Shown: positions 32,591-41,309 of the stretch, one piece after another
How positions within the stretch are numbered: position 1 is the stretch's first letter
How the letters are laid out: each line of letters begins with the position of its first letter
Assembly (NCBI GenBank): GCA_035294325.1
Contig: DATGLE010000151.1
Span: 1 to 59,612, forward strand
From: DATGLE01 sp035294325
Lineage (GTDB): Bacteria > Chloroflexota > Ktedonobacteria > Ktedonobacterales > Ktedonobacteraceae
DNA: 59,612 nucleotides
Direction: 5' to 3'
Notes under the pieces: generated by a model
The model's database searches: none
Told to the model about the DNA's origin: nothing
The model's input: only the letters and a program-made list of their open reading frames with translations
Position numbers and translations under genes: made by a program

Positions 32591-33170
32591 ACTTCCCCTC
32601 CATCTTTCTGCGCAGCCACTGGGCCGCGATCAATGTCTTGGCATCGACGATCTCGCCGTGATCCAATGCTTTCCAGAGATCGGGCAGCGCCAGCTCTACC
32701 TGCTCGATATCTTCATGCTCGGATGCCAGGCCGCCGCCACCGGATACGCGATCTGCCTCGCTCACTTCGGCATAATAGAGCATGATGCGCTCGGACGTGC
32801 CCCCTGGCGAGACATAGAACGTCGCGATGTGGATCAGCTTGCTGACCTCGTAGCCGACCTCTTCGCGGATCTCGCGCTGGATGCACGCTTCCGGCTGCTC
32901 GTTCTCCCTGATGCTGCCAGCGACGACTTCGTGTATCCAGCCTGGCCCTTTTTCATACGTTGGATAGCGGAACTGGTCGATCAGGATGACTTTCAGCGTA
33001 TCTCTATTCAGGAGCAGCGCCGCTGCCGAATCTCCGCGTTCGAAAACGAGCCGGCGCACCGGCTGGCTCATGTCGCCATTAAACTTTTGAAAGCGCAGCC
33101 TCGCCTCCTCGATCTTGAACTCGTCGTCAAATACGGTGCGCTTATCCAGAATCTCTACTTTCTGCTGCAT
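32589..33170 (-). CDS. NUDIX hydrolase, ADP-ribose pyrophosphatase type
   Basis: Hydrolyses nucleoside diphosphates linked to a second group, most likely ADP-ribose or a nucleotide sugar. The 193 residues include the NUDIX box from GSIRENEQPEACIQREIREE to EVGY, complete in G, E and REXXEE positions, and the FRYP and IHIATFYVSPGGTSERIMLY blocks common to ADP-ribose enzymes. The ATG at 33170 has GGAGG nine bases upstream; an earlier in-frame start lacks a site. Convergent neighbour ends in the shared palindrome. Substrate is inferred from the family. Confidence 0.92.
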   Translation of the reverse strand: MQQKVEILDKRTVFDDEFKIEEARLRFQKFNGDMSQPVRRLVFERGDSAAALLLNRDTLKVILIDQFRYPTYEKGPGWIHEVVAGSIRENEQPEACIQREIREEVGYEVSKLIHIATFYVSPGGTSERIMLYYAEVSEADRVSGGGGLASEHEDIEQVELALPDLWKALDHGEIVDAKTLIAAQWLRRKMEGK

Positions 33171-33280
33171 GACTGCCGACCTCCGTGTATTCACATTGTA
33201 TCTCTAATACGTTCGAGGAGGAGCGCGCGTGACCATGCTCTCATGCCACATGGCTTCGATTTAATCGACACTTGCAAAAC

Positions 33281-33301
33281 GTGACTGGCACCGCCAGTCA
33301 C
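33281..33301 (-). terminator. Terminator hairpin after tRNA-Arg
   Basis: Perfect arms GTGACTGGC (33281-33289) and GCCAGTCAC (33293-33301) with loop ACC; on the minus strand GTTTTGC follows. It lies 60 bases beyond the tRNA 3' end. Confidence 0.6.
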
Positions 33302-33361
33302 ATCGGGGATAGATGTATCGAAGGAGATTACATATATGAGGGATCGAAGAAACGCGTGTTA

Positions 33362-33434
33362 TGGGGCTGAGAGGACTCGAACCTCCGACACAGCGTTTAG
33401 GAAACGCTTGCTCTATCCACTGAGCTACAGCCCC
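33362..33434 (-). tRNA. tRNA-Arg, anticodon CCT
   Basis: A 73-base cloverleaf is readable on the minus strand: acceptor GGGGCTG with CAGCCCC, D-arm GCTC with GAGC, anticodon stem AGCGT with loop TTCCTAA, and T-arm GGTTCGAGTC with a five-base stem. The anticodon CCT (33401-33399) reads AGG codons. CCA is not encoded. It is a single gene with the terminator hairpin at 33281-33301 downstream. Confidence 0.97.
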
Positions 33435-33672
33435 GACAAACCAATATTACCATAAACAGTCAATACATTCTCAACGAGAGGGCGTTATAACGCATAATCC
33501 CCCGCCCATTTCACATTCTTCTCCTGATCATTCCCCGTTGCCACTAACCGCAATTGCCTGTTTGATTTTCCAGCATGGCCCATAGGTATCAGTACACTTT
33601 GTTCGGCTCTGGACAATACACGGCAAAAATCCTATCTGACCATGATAGAGACGCCTCCGTTGATTCGTATGA

Positions 33673-33701
33673 TTGTCTGCCAATGCGATGAGTGTTAAAA
33701 T
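33673..33701 (+). promoter_or_regulatory. Candidate promoter for the YkgJ-like gene
   Basis: TTGTCT (33673-33678), 17 bases, then TAAAAT (33696-33701), about 80 bases before the gene at 33783. The rest of the 348-base gap from 33435 holds no gene. Confidence 0.55.
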
Positions 33702-33782
33702 GGGGCAACATTACTACTGGTCAGGAAAACAAACGATGGTTCGCTTGAGGGTCAGGAAGAGCACAGGAGATAGGATCACTAC

Positions 33783-34037
33783 ATGGAATGTCGTGTTGGC
33801 TGCGGAGCCTGCTGCATCGCTCCCTCCATTTCATCGCCACTCCCGCTCATGCCACAGGGCAAGCCGGCGGGCGTGCGCTGCTTCCACCTGAGCGTGGATA
33901 ATCGCTGCACGCTTTTCGGCAGGCCGGAGCGCCCGGATGTATGCAGGAGATTTCAACCGTGCGAGGAGGTATGCGGCCGCTCAACACTTGAGGCTCTTAT
34001 CAACCTTACGCGCCTCGAACGGGCAACAACGCCTTGA
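33783..34037 (+). CDS. YkgJ-type cysteine cluster protein
   Basis: Small protein of 84 residues with eight Cys, likely a zinc or iron-sulfur binder of unknown role. The pattern ECRVGCGACCIAP at the N-terminus and GVRCFHLSVDNRCTLFG, followed by VCRRFQPCEEVCG, matches the YkgJ family. The ATG has AGGA seven bases upstream and a consensus-like promoter 80 bases away. No partner gene is adjacent; tRNA-Arg and a LysM protein gene flank it. Function of the family is not established. Confidence 0.85.
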   Translation: MECRVGCGACCIAPSISSPLPLMPQGKPAGVRCFHLSVDNRCTLFGRPERPDVCRRFQPCEEVCGRSTLEALINLTRLERATTP

Positions 34038-34130
34038 AGAAATTTGCTGTGAGAGCAGCGACGATCTTATTTAACGTCATGTGCAAGGAGTCCTGATCGC
34101 TCATTCTGCGTGGTTCGCCAGTGAAGAGAG

Positions 34131-34167
34131 CCTGCGTGCTGAGCGCCGCTGGCGCTCAGCACGCAGG
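34131..34167. terminator. Perfect hairpin after the cysteine cluster gene
   Basis: Arms CCTGCGTGCTGAGCGCC (34131-34147) and complement (34151-34167) with loop GCT. It resembles the centre of the shell-and-palindrome family in loop size but carries no shell. Confidence 0.65.
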
Positions 34168-34208
34168 TCCTCTATCAAGGATGCATGGGGTCTGTTCCTA
34201 ACCGACCA

Positions 34209-34241
34209 TTGCCATTACGCGCGCCTGGCGCATAATGGCAA
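34209..34241. terminator. Second hairpin between convergent genes
   Basis: Arms TTGCCATTACGCGC (34209-34222) and GCGCATAATGGCAA (34228-34241) pair with one mismatch and a five-base loop, just behind the LysM-CHAP stop. Confidence 0.5.
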
Positions 34242-34265
34242 ATAATGCTGGCTAACGAACATAAC

Positions 34266-34976
34266 TCATTGAGTGATGAATGTAACGCCGCGCCCGGGCG
34301 TGAAGCTCCAGTATGTGATGCGATTGGGATGCGCACCCCAGTTCATCGAACTGGCAATCACGCGATTTCCGGACAGTACCTTCTCCACAACACCTACATG
34401 TCCCCAGCCATATGCCCCCTGTACCCAGGGTTGCAGGTCGATGATCGCCCCGGGTGTGGGCAGGGAGGAAACATGCCAGCCATATTGAATCGCACGAGCA
34501 GTCCATTGCCAGGCCATCGCATTCGTTGTCCAGGGTACAAATACACCGTGCAACTGGTAATAGCGCTGATTGGCCCACCAGGTGCAGCTTCCATACGGGA
34601 ATAGATTACGGGTTTGGGGAGCCACAGCAGAAGCCGGGGAGACGGCGGCTGTGCCAACCGGCTCGATATGGGGAATACAAATGAGCTGGCCGACGTAGAT
34701 CAGGTTGGGATTGACAATGTGGTTGTACGCTGCCAGGCTCGCCACACTCGTATGGTAGCGCACCGCTATCCAGCTTAACGTATCACCCCTCACCACCGAG
34801 TAGGAGGAATTACCAGTGTAGCAACCTGCCCACGCACGCGCCTGCCCCGCTCCGCTCGCCGCTAACACCACCCCTACAGCAAGCAGTCCCACGACTGCCA
34901 CAACACATGCCTTCACTACAAAACTTACTACTGTATGTTGCTGGAAAAACTTCCAGACTCGTTGATGCGTTTGCAA
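34266..34976 (-). CDS. LysM-CHAP cell-wall protein
   Basis: Exported peptidoglycan-binding and cutting protein of 236 residues. A hydrophobic N-terminal segment (about 19-41) acts as signal or anchor. One LysM domain (about 55-100) has YSVVRGDTLSWIAVRYHTSV and NPNLIYVGQLICIP. A CHAP amidase/endopeptidase domain (about 115-236) has the catalytic Cys in YGSCTWWANQRY and His in WGHVGVVEKV. The TTG at 34976 was preferred because GAGAGG stands five bases before; a GTG 81 bases upstream is an alternative that would lengthen the cytoplasmic part. Role in wall turnover or sporulation is inferred. It lies between two hairpins on its 3' side and one on its 5' side. Confidence 0.85.
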   Translation of the reverse strand: MQTHQRVWKFFQQHTVVSFVVKACVVAVVGLLAVGVVLAASGAGQARAWAGCYTGNSSYSVVRGDTLSWIAVRYHTSVASLAAYNHIVNPNLIYVGQLICIPHIEPVGTAAVSPASAVAPQTRNLFPYGSCTWWANQRYYQLHGVFVPWTTNAMAWQWTARAIQYGWHVSSLPTPGAIIDLQPWVQGAYGWGHVGVVEKVLSGNRVIASSMNWGAHPNRITYWSFTPGRGVTFITQ

Positions 34977-35127
34977 TGTATCCTCTCTCGATATACAACT
35001 TGCAGACCCCCGCAGCGCATCGGATCTCTCATTAAAATACCCGATGGCACATAACACCTGCTGGTGTATGCCAGGGAGAACCGATGCACAATTGCACTAT
35101 ACACAACGAGTTTGTATGATACATTTC

Positions 35128-35198
35128 AATAAATCATACCTGTTCAGGTTCCCTTACCGCCGGAGGCGGTAAGGGAACCTGAACAGGTATGATTTATT
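35128..35198 (-). terminator. 34-bp perfect inverted repeat, terminator-like
   Basis: Arms 35128-35161 and 35165-35198 are exact complements with loop GGA; core CAGGTTCCCTTACCGCC. It follows the stop of the gene at 35213 by 15 bases. On the minus strand AATAAATC-like T/A-rich bases come after the stem. Confidence 0.75.
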
Positions 35199-35212
35199 TT
35201 ATGTTCCATTGA

Positions 35213-35602
35213 TTATTCGAGGCGCTGTTTGCGCCTGCGCGCCGCACGCTGCGCCGTCTCCAACTGGTCGAAACCCGTTCTGCCCTGCATCGACTCGTCG
35301 GGCATCGACCGCAATGTGCTTTGCGTGCCTGGCTCGCCGGTCTCCTGGTTATAGCCGATCTCCAGCATTTGCTCGCTGCGTAGCGCGTTAACCGGCCTCA
35401 TTCCCGGCGGGGGCGGCGTCTTTCTTGGACCGGGTATCGAGGTCGGCCAGTTTGGATAGTGCGGCTGGATCACCGCAGGCGTGGTCCTGTTCGCCCCCGG
35501 TACTCCCTCTTGCAGCGCCCGCTGTTCATCTTGCCTGATGCTCTGCTCCTGAGCTTTGTATTCATCGGGTGTCAGATCATGTAACGTCGTATCCGTAGCC
35601 AT
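35213..35602 (-). CDS. Hydrophilic protein of unknown function
   Basis: Soluble protein of 129 residues, probably mostly disordered: charged N-terminus with DLTPDEYKAQEQSIRQDEQR, a Pro-rich centre (IPGPRKTPPPPGMRP), and a basic end (AARRRKQRLE). No motif is recognised. The ATG at 35602 lies ten bases after AAGGAGG; an ATG inside that site is too close. The gene is alone on the strand, with a repeat element upstream and a long hairpin behind it. Confidence 0.65.
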   Translation of the reverse strand: MATDTTLHDLTPDEYKAQEQSIRQDEQRALQEGVPGANRTTPAVIQPHYPNWPTSIPGPRKTPPPPGMRPVNALRSEQMLEIGYNQETGEPGTQSTLRSMPDESMQGRTGFDQLETAQRAARRRKQRLE

Positions 35603-35692
35603 CGATGGCATACCTCCTTCTTCCTCCGACATTGTAGAATAGAACAGATAGAGATCATAACCGGATCCTCAATCTGCGTTTCTAAGAACGTT

Positions 35693-35796
35693 CACGCGGC
35701 TCCGCCGCGCCAGGGATGTTGTAGTGTGGAAAATGCGCTTCGCGCATTTTCCACACTACAACATCCCTGAGGCGAGCGCCGCAGGCGCGAGCAAGC
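35693..35796. repeat. Shell-and-palindrome repeat, copy 5
   Basis: The centre (35711-35769) has perfect 28-bp arms and loop TTC; inner arm GTGTGGAAAATGCGC. The shell is the clearest in the window: TTCACGCGGCTCCGCCGCGC on the left, GGCGAGCGCCGCAGGCGCGA on the right. Outside it TTCTAAG and CTAAGAA nearly pair. It lies between divergent genes. Confidence 0.93.
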
Positions 35797-35929
35797 TAAG
35801 AAATAAGTACTCTGAGGACGACACCTCTGGCACATAACGCTTACTCGCTGGCATAATATGGCAGATAGGTTCTATCTATTATTGTACACTGATATATCCA
35901 CACAAAGCGATGGATACTGGAGGGAAGAT

Positions 35930-36973
35930 ATGGAAGTACTGATTACCGGCGCCACCGGGCTACTCGGCGGGCACCTTATTAAAGAACTACAACAACGCAA
36001 TGAGCATATTCGCGCATTAGTGCTCCCCGTAGAAAATGCAGATAAATTAACGGCGCAGGGCGTCGAGGTTGTTCGGGGCGATATTACCGACCCGAGCACG
36101 CTGGAACCAGCGGTTCAGGGTGTGGATCTGATCTTTCACCTGGCGGGTATGATGGGCGTGTGGCGCCCGCTCTCGGATTATCGCCTGGTCAATGTTACCG
36201 GCAGCGAATACCTGTACAAAGCGGCCCAGAAGGCAGGCGTGCGCCGTTTCGTGCATACAAGCTCTCATACCGTCTATGGGCTTGGGCATGGCCGCTATAT
36301 GAAAGAGACCGATCCGCTGCGGCCCGACCCTGATCCTTACAGCATTACGAAGGCCGAAGGGGATCGCCTGATACGCCGCCTGATGCTCACCAGCGAGATG
36401 GAGACGGTGATCCTGCGGCCGGGCACCTTCTTTGGTCCCGGCGACCATCTACACTTCGGGCGCATGGCGCAGAAAGTGAAAGATGGCAAGGGTCTCATCC
36501 TCGGCCGGGGCGATAACGCGCTCCCATTCTGCTACGTGACCGATGTCGTACAGGGCTACATGCTGGCAGGCTATCACGAGAAGGCGCCCGGCAACGTCTA
36601 CAACATCACCAATGACCGGCCCCTGACGCAGCGGGAGATGTTCGACGCTATCGCCGATGCCGTCGGTGGCAAGCGGCCCACGCTGCACCTGCCCTACCTG
36701 CCCGTCTACTGGGGCGCGACGGTGGCGGAGAATCTCTACAAGCTGGCGCATCTCAAAATGAAGCCGCCTGCAACGCAGTTGGGGGCGCTGATGTTCGGCT
36801 CTGACAACAAGCATAGCATAGAGAAGGCGCGCAAAGAACTGGGCTACGAGCCGAAAGTGCCCCTGCGCGAAGGGATCAAACTGGCAGCGGAGTGGTTTAA
36901 CGCCGGCGGCATGCAGCAAGCCCCGATCACTCAGGCCAGCCAGAATGCGCCCCTGGCCGGCGCCCGCAAATAA
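35930..36973 (+). CDS. NAD(P)-dependent epimerase/dehydratase, extended SDR
   Basis: Extended short-chain dehydrogenase of 347 residues acting on a nucleotide sugar, a sterol-like or other hydroxyl substrate. The cofactor loop is ITGATGLLGGHLIKEL, followed by DIT after strand 4 and HLAGMMG; the catalytic Tyr-Lys pair is in YSITKAEG, with Ser in HTSSHTVYG. The ATG at 35930 is preceded by GGAGGGA; the frame is open further upstream without support. The C-terminal part (PYLPVYWGATVAENLYK) is like 3-beta-HSD-type or dihydroflavonol-reductase-type proteins. It stands alone between a repeat and a convergent small gene. Confidence 0.9.
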   Translation: MEVLITGATGLLGGHLIKELQQRNEHIRALVLPVENADKLTAQGVEVVRGDITDPSTLEPAVQGVDLIFHLAGMMGVWRPLSDYRLVNVTGSEYLYKAAQKAGVRRFVHTSSHTVYGLGHGRYMKETDPLRPDPDPYSITKAEGDRLIRRLMLTSEMETVILRPGTFFGPGDHLHFGRMAQKVKDGKGLILGRGDNALPFCYVTDVVQGYMLAGYHEKAPGNVYNITNDRPLTQREMFDAIADAVGGKRPTLHLPYLPVYWGATVAENLYKLAHLKMKPPATQLGALMFGSDNKHSIEKARKELGYEPKVPLREGIKLAAEWFNAGGMQQAPITQASQNAPLAGARK

Positions 36974-36980
36974 TCCCAAA

Positions 36981-37030
36981 ATTGATAATGGATGAAATAG
37001 AGACGCGTCTCCGTTTCACCCATTATCAAT
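36981..37030. terminator. Imperfect inverted repeat between convergent genes
   Basis: Arms 36981-37005 and 37006-37030 pair with a few mismatches (ATTGATAATGG against CCATTATCAAT at the base). It includes the stop of the minus-strand zinc-ribbon gene. Confidence 0.65.
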
Positions 37031-37297
37031 GGTCGAGACCTTCTTACCGGCGCCCTTGAAGCCGAACTTCTTGATGGTCTTGTTCAGCCAGCCCACCACC
37101 GGCCCATCATCAACGCGCCGGCTGGTATCGACCAGGAATGGCGCCGTCTGCGGCTTCGGCGGAAGCTGATTCGCCTGGCGCAGAGCGGCAAGCTCCTCAT
37201 AATGCTGAAATGCCCAGTACAGATTGACACGGCAATTTTTACAATTCTTTGCGTCATCCTCATTCATGGCGCCACATTGCGGACATGCTGTTGCCAT
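37016..37297 (-). CDS. Small zinc-ribbon protein
   Basis: Soluble protein of 93 residues. The N-terminal zinc ribbon is MATACPQCGAMNEDD followed by CKNCRVNLYWA; the rest is a helical stretch (EELAALRQANQLPP) and a basic end with Gly and Lys. The ATG at 37297 lies seven bases behind GGGAGGG. No known enzyme domain is present. Similar ribbons head four other proteins in the window (kinase, two Ig-like repeat proteins, and the protein at 46762). Role unknown. Confidence 0.75.
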   Translation of the reverse strand: MATACPQCGAMNEDDAKNCKNCRVNLYWAFQHYEELAALRQANQLPPKPQTAPFLVDTSRRVDDGPVVGWLNKTIKKFGFKGAGKKVSTIDNG

Positions 37298-37377
37298 TGG
37301 TTTTTCCCTCCCGGGCGGAGCCTCTCCGTGCCCACGCCTATAAATTCTACTGCTCCATTGTATTATATTACAGGAGA

Positions 37378-37432
37378 GATATATTGTTGATGTGAACATG
37401 CGCTGCGCGCATGTTCACATCAACAATATATC
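37378..37432. repeat. Shell-and-palindrome repeat, copy 6 (centre only)
   Basis: Perfect 26-bp arms with loop TGC; inner arm GATGTGAACATGCGC resembles the centres with shell, but no shell sequence flanks it. It follows the response regulator stop by three bases on the minus strand and probably serves as its terminator. Confidence 0.85.
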
Positions 37433-37435
37433 AAC

Positions 37436-38269
37436 TCAAATCAGGCCCATACGCATCGCCTCGGCGACGGCCTGCGCACGATCAGTCACCTGTAACTTGC
37501 GATAAATGTCCTGCATCTTGCGCTTCACCGTGACCTCGCTCCAGAACTGACGCGCGGCAATCTCTTTATTGCTACAGCCCTCAGCCGCGAGCCGGACCAG
37601 CTCGATCTCTATATCGCTCAGTCCCGAACGCATGCGGTCCTGCTCCCGGGTCAGCCGACTGAACTCGCCCAGTACTTGCGTGATCGCGTGCTGCTCGCCG
37701 ATCACGCGCTCTCCATCATATATCGCTCGTAAGGCTGCCAGCATCTCATCCAGGGGCATAGCCTTTTGCAGATAGCCATGCACGCCGATGCGCATTGCCC
37801 TGAAAAGATGCGTCTCTTCGATGAAACCGGTATAGATCACAATACGGGTTTCCGGGCAGGCGCGCAGCAATTGCTGTGCAATGTCCAGACCATTCGTTTC
37901 GCCTAGAAAAACATCCAGCAAGACGATATCGGGCCGCAACTGAAGAGTCAGGGCAACGGCGGCGTTCCCACTGCTGGCCTGCCCCACGACCTCAAAATCT
38001 TTCTCATCACCGAGCGCTGCGCAAATCCCCCGGCGCACTACCTCGTGATCGTCCACTACCACCAGGCGGATAGGCGTATGGGAGCGCCGTACCTGATCTT
38101 CATCCTGTTTGTCCTCCTCCGCTCCTTCCACCCCGGCTTCATCCTTCATCACCGGCGCAGAATCGGGCATTGCCTCATCGCTCCCCATCGTTTGCGCTAA
38201 TGATGGGGGGAATAGCGCGTCGTTTGAAGGGAAAAATGCGGATGTCATCGGTAACTCCGTGTTATCCAT
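37436..38269 (-). CDS. LuxR-type (NarL-like) response regulator
   Basis: Two-component regulator of 277 residues. About 65 charged, likely disordered residues precede the receiver domain (about 67-185): acidic pair in VVVDDHEVV, phosphorylated Asp in VLLDVFLGE, Thr in IYTGF and Lys in LQKAMP. The C-terminal helix-turn-helix (about 210-275) has GLSDIEIELVRLAAEGCSNKEI and VKRKMQDIYRKLQV. No histidine kinase is next to it, so its sensor is elsewhere. The long N-terminal extension is unusual; the ATG at 38269 begins it and shorter starts cannot be ruled out. The radical SAM gene lies upstream on the same strand but 341 bases away. Confidence 0.9.
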   Translation of the reverse strand: MDNTELPMTSAFFPSNDALFPPSLAQTMGSDEAMPDSAPVMKDEAGVEGAEEDKQDEDQVRRSHTPIRLVVVDDHEVVRRGICAALGDEKDFEVVGQASSGNAAVALTLQLRPDIVLLDVFLGETNGLDIAQQLLRACPETRIVIYTGFIEETHLFRAMRIGVHGYLQKAMPLDEMLAALRAIYDGERVIGEQHAITQVLGEFSRLTREQDRMRSGLSDIEIELVRLAAEGCSNKEIAARQFWSEVTVKRKMQDIYRKLQVTDRAQAVAEAMRMGLI

Positions 38270-38610
38270 ATATCGATCCTGGCGCTAACTCTTCAACAGC
38301 GCCCATTTGCCTACTATCATTCAACGATATATCTCGATGCTCTTCTCAAACGATAGGATGTTTTTCCCAGGGCAAAATCCCCTGACCGCTTCGGGTTTGG
38401 CTGGTAAACAATCTCCTGCCGTGAGGCGGTCAGAAGGAACGCGCACTGCTCTCCTTTCTTTGCCCTGCTGTGAGGGGACTGCAATGCATTCTCGATACGA
38501 TTGGGAACGAGAAGAGTGTGGAGTTGTGTCAGAGACACGCGCACAGTATATTTCAGGACGCCCTCCGGGAACGCCCTGAAAATCGACGCCATCAATAAGA
38601 TGCGTGCGCG
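38270..38610. other. Gap between radical SAM and response regulator genes
   Basis: The 341 bases hold no supported gene. A short stem (38551-38560 with 38572-38581, TTTCAGGACG against CGCCCTGAAA, one mismatch) is a possible terminator for the radical SAM gene. Promoter signals for the regulator gene are not clear. Confidence 0.4.
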
Positions 38611-39807
38611 CTATGCATGCGCCCTTACTTTGTCCTCGGCCTCCTCCTGTGCCGCATTGATGACGGGGAGGTTGCGCAGCTTCGCGGATTTCCCGTTATT
38701 GCCGGCAAGCGTGGAGGCAGCGGTGCCGGCGGCAACGCGCAGACCAACCTTTGTTACGGTTGGGACGTGGCAGAGCATATTGGTGTAAGACGCATTCGCC
38801 AGCGGACAATAGCACTCGCCGGCCTTGATGCTGCGGCGCAGTTCGTCAGCCTTTGCCGTGCGCCATACCGAGCCAAAATCGTAGTTATGCTCACGCAAAT
38901 TCCCAACCGATTCGGCGCGGATACAGCAGGTCCAGACATCGCCATTCGGCGCAATCTGTGCCGATGCTACGCCGGCCAGGCAGGGGATGATCTGCCGCTT
39001 CTCAACCAGTGTGCGCTTCACAATGTCGTAATAGTTGTCACGAAATGCCTGCGTGACGCGCTCGATCATGCTGTCGTACTCCGCCGTGCGAATATCTTCC
39101 TGCAAGCGTTCAATCACCGGCTGGTACTTCTGGATCGGCGGCGTAATGCCCATGCCGACGGTATCCAGTTCGACGCGCTCCTCGGCAATCTCACTGATGA
39201 AGTTATCAGGCTTGAGTTCGTTGAGCACGAAGCTGCGAATATTGTCAAATTCATCTACGTTAAAGTTTGAGATGACGGTGTGCACGCCCAGAGTGAAGTT
39301 TTTGTAACGCCCCTTGAGCGCTTTGAGGCCGGCATAGGTGCGCATGGCACGCTCGAAATTGCCCTTCACGCCGCGTACAATGTCGTGTTTCTCGCCAACG
39401 CCGTCCAGCGAAAGGTTGACAATCACGTCCGAAGTTGGCGCAGCCTGAAGCACCTGCTCGATGCGGCCCGGAATGATTTTATCCTGTATGCCGTTCGTCG
39501 GAATGTTGATAACGCCAGGACGACAATGACGATACGCCGAGGCGATCATGTCGGGTAGATCTTTGCGCAGCGTTGGCTCACCCCCGCTGAACGTAAACCA
39601 GTAGGCAGCGCGACCAATCGAGGCAAAAGTTTTATCGTACTCTTCTATAGTGAAATCATCATTCGGGCGTTGCCATACATTACATGTTTTACAACGGGAG
39701 TTACAGCGGTAGCTCACGCTGATAGTCAGATTCATTGGTAGAGCAAGCGGTTTTCCAAGCGCATAAGACGCCTGCATCTTCGCTATTTTAGGTAGAACTT
39801 CAAGCAC
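38611..39807 (-). CDS. Radical SAM protein with C-terminal cysteine cluster
   Basis: Iron-sulfur enzyme of 398 residues that would cleave SAM to start radical chemistry. The CX3CX2C motif is Cys35, 39 and 42 in YRCNSRCKTCN, followed by the SAM-binding FSGGEPTLRKDL. A C-terminal region has IPCLAGVASAQIAPNGDVWT then a Cys pair, and GECYCPLANASYTNMLC, the pattern of SPASM/twitch auxiliary clusters. The GTG at 39807 follows GAGGGAG by 11 bases. No peptide precursor gene is visible on either side, so peptide modification is not supported. It could be a transferase of another substrate class. Confidence 0.9.
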   Translation of the reverse strand: MLEVLPKIAKMQASYALGKPLALPMNLTISVSYRCNSRCKTCNVWQRPNDDFTIEEYDKTFASIGRAAYWFTFSGGEPTLRKDLPDMIASAYRHCRPGVINIPTNGIQDKIIPGRIEQVLQAAPTSDVIVNLSLDGVGEKHDIVRGVKGNFERAMRTYAGLKALKGRYKNFTLGVHTVISNFNVDEFDNIRSFVLNELKPDNFISEIAEERVELDTVGMGITPPIQKYQPVIERLQEDIRTAEYDSMIERVTQAFRDNYYDIVKRTLVEKRQIIPCLAGVASAQIAPNGDVWTCCIRAESVGNLREHNYDFGSVWRTAKADELRRSIKAGECYCPLANASYTNMLCHVPTVTKVGLRVAAGTAASTLAGNNGKSAKLRNLPVINAAQEEAEDKVRAHA

Positions 39808-40147
39808 GACTGTTTTTTCTCCCTCAATAACCAGATAATATGACCAGTGAATAGTAAGCTTCTTGCGTTTATACTATGTCACCCGCAATCCTTTGCGCAA
39901 GAGAACAGGACTTCCCGGCAGCTTTGTTAACCCCATAGGCATGTTTTTGGGGTCGCAGCGGTGAGCCGCCGGCGAAACTTGCACATGGCGCTGGTTAAAT
40001 TATATTCGGCCAGAGGTATAACCTATCTCTATATAGCCATGTTCCTCTATTATACGTTTTCGTATCATGCCTGGTCACAGCTTTTCAATGCATCAAATTT
40101 CTGCTATGCTGAGAGTGGATCTGATTTCCCTTCCCGCGTTCTCGCTC

Positions 40148-40262
40148 TCTCGTTGCGCGGCTGCGTCGCGCCAGGAATGTATTGTGTTGTGCGAGAAAGG
40201 GCCGTGCGCATTTCTCACACAACACAATATTTAATGCGAGCGTTGCAGGCGCGAGGAAGCGC
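40148..40262. repeat. Shell-and-palindrome repeat, copy 7 (decayed)
   Basis: The centre (40178-40231) has one intact arm, GCGCATTTCTCACACAACAC and on, while the other arm has substitutions and a small indel, so pairing is imperfect. Shell pieces CGTTGCGCGGCTGCGTCGCG and GCGAGCGTTGCAGGCGCGAG remain. A second imperfect inverted repeat (GGAGGGAGTGTGGTAT with its complement) follows at about 40263-40312. It lies in the divergent gap (39808-40542), which otherwise shows no gene. Confidence 0.75.
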
Positions 40263-40542
40263 CGGAGGGAGTGTGGTATGGTATGTGGCATACACTACAC
40301 TCCCTCCCTGAATGCAGCAGACCAGGATGTGAACGAGGATAGCATTTCCGTTTTTTCCAGGCCATAAGGAATAACCATACAGATTGCATTCCCCTCAAAA
40401 ACGGGGCAAAGAGAAAAAAGGTCGGAGCGAATTACCTGCGTTCACTTCCAGTGAGGAGCAGTCTGGTGGCAAAACCTGAGGTTGCCAGTAGATTTTGCAA
40501 CAGGGCCGGTCCTCCGGCCTGCACTCTATCGAGGGAGTCGTC

Positions 40543-41289
40543 ATGATCGACCTGAGTGATCCTGAGCTCAATGAGCGATTAGAACGCCGGACACCGGAAG
40601 GACGGTACGAGATAAGCGAGGTCGAACTTATTGTCAATATTCGCGCGCTCAAGGTGCAAGGCAACATTGATGGAGTCCGCCGGCTCTCCGAGGTGCTGCT
40701 GCATCGCTGCGCGCCCCTGTTCCAGCGCTATACGCAGGGCCTGCGCCAGCGACCCGAGTTGCGTGAGGATGCCATCGCCAATATGAGCGAGCACCTGCTC
40801 CGCGAGGCGCAGAATCCCGGTGAAGTGTTTATGACACAGAACTTTATCCACTACCTGCGCTGCCTTTGCGTCGATGAGTTCCATCGCGTACTGCGCCAGG
40901 AGGGATTGTTCTACCGGCGCGACGAGGAGGGCCGACCATCAGGTCGCCCACAGCATGTGCCGCGCGCCCTGATCGAGCCATTGCAGCCCGCGCCCGCCGA
41001 TGACGAGGGCGCGCCGACTGCGGATGTCGCCGATCCGCACGACCAGTACGAAGACTTTCACGCGATGGATGAGTCGCAGCGTATTTTGACCTATCTGAAC
41101 GATCCGTTGGATCGCATGATTATGGTGCTGCGCACACTTGAGAATATGAAATGGGACGATATCGCGCGCGTTTGCCAGCGTACCGAGCGCACGGTACGAC
41201 TGCGCTATACACGGGCCAGCAGCTACTTGAAGGAATGCCTGACCAGAGAACAGCAGATCTCACGCGCACCGGTCTTCCGGCAGCAGTAA
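40543..41289 (+). CDS. Sigma-70-like factor
   Basis: Protein of 248 residues resembling an ECF-like sigma factor. Region 2-like sequence (about 60-125) contains LREDAIANMSEHLLREAQNP and HYLRCLCVDEFHRVLRQEG. An acidic linker follows (about 130-185). Region 4 (about 188-240) has PLDRMIMVLRTLENMKWDDI and ARVCQRTERTVRLRYTRASS, a helix-turn-helix. Spacing between the regions is longer than in typical ECF factors. The ATG at 40543 has GAGGGAG five bases before. The XRE-type protein gene follows by 20 bases, suggesting a regulatory pair. Target promoters are unknown. Confidence 0.8.
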   Translation: MIDLSDPELNERLERRTPEGRYEISEVELIVNIRALKVQGNIDGVRRLSEVLLHRCAPLFQRYTQGLRQRPELREDAIANMSEHLLREAQNPGEVFMTQNFIHYLRCLCVDEFHRVLRQEGLFYRRDEEGRPSGRPQHVPRALIEPLQPAPADDEGAPTADVADPHDQYEDFHAMDESQRILTYLNDPLDRMIMVLRTLENMKWDDIARVCQRTERTVRLRYTRASSYLKECLTREQQISRAPVFRQQ

Positions 41290-41309
41290 ATGTTAGAGGG
41301 GAGATAGCT

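Noticed and set aside
33673..33891. Short frame overlapping the promoter and the YkgJ-like gene
   Set aside because: It overlaps the promoter and uses another frame than the Cys-rich conserved protein.
38611..39807. Radical SAM protein as RiPP maturase
   Set aside because: No short precursor-like frame with a ribosome-binding site was found on either side; the C-terminal cluster alone does not prove peptide modification.
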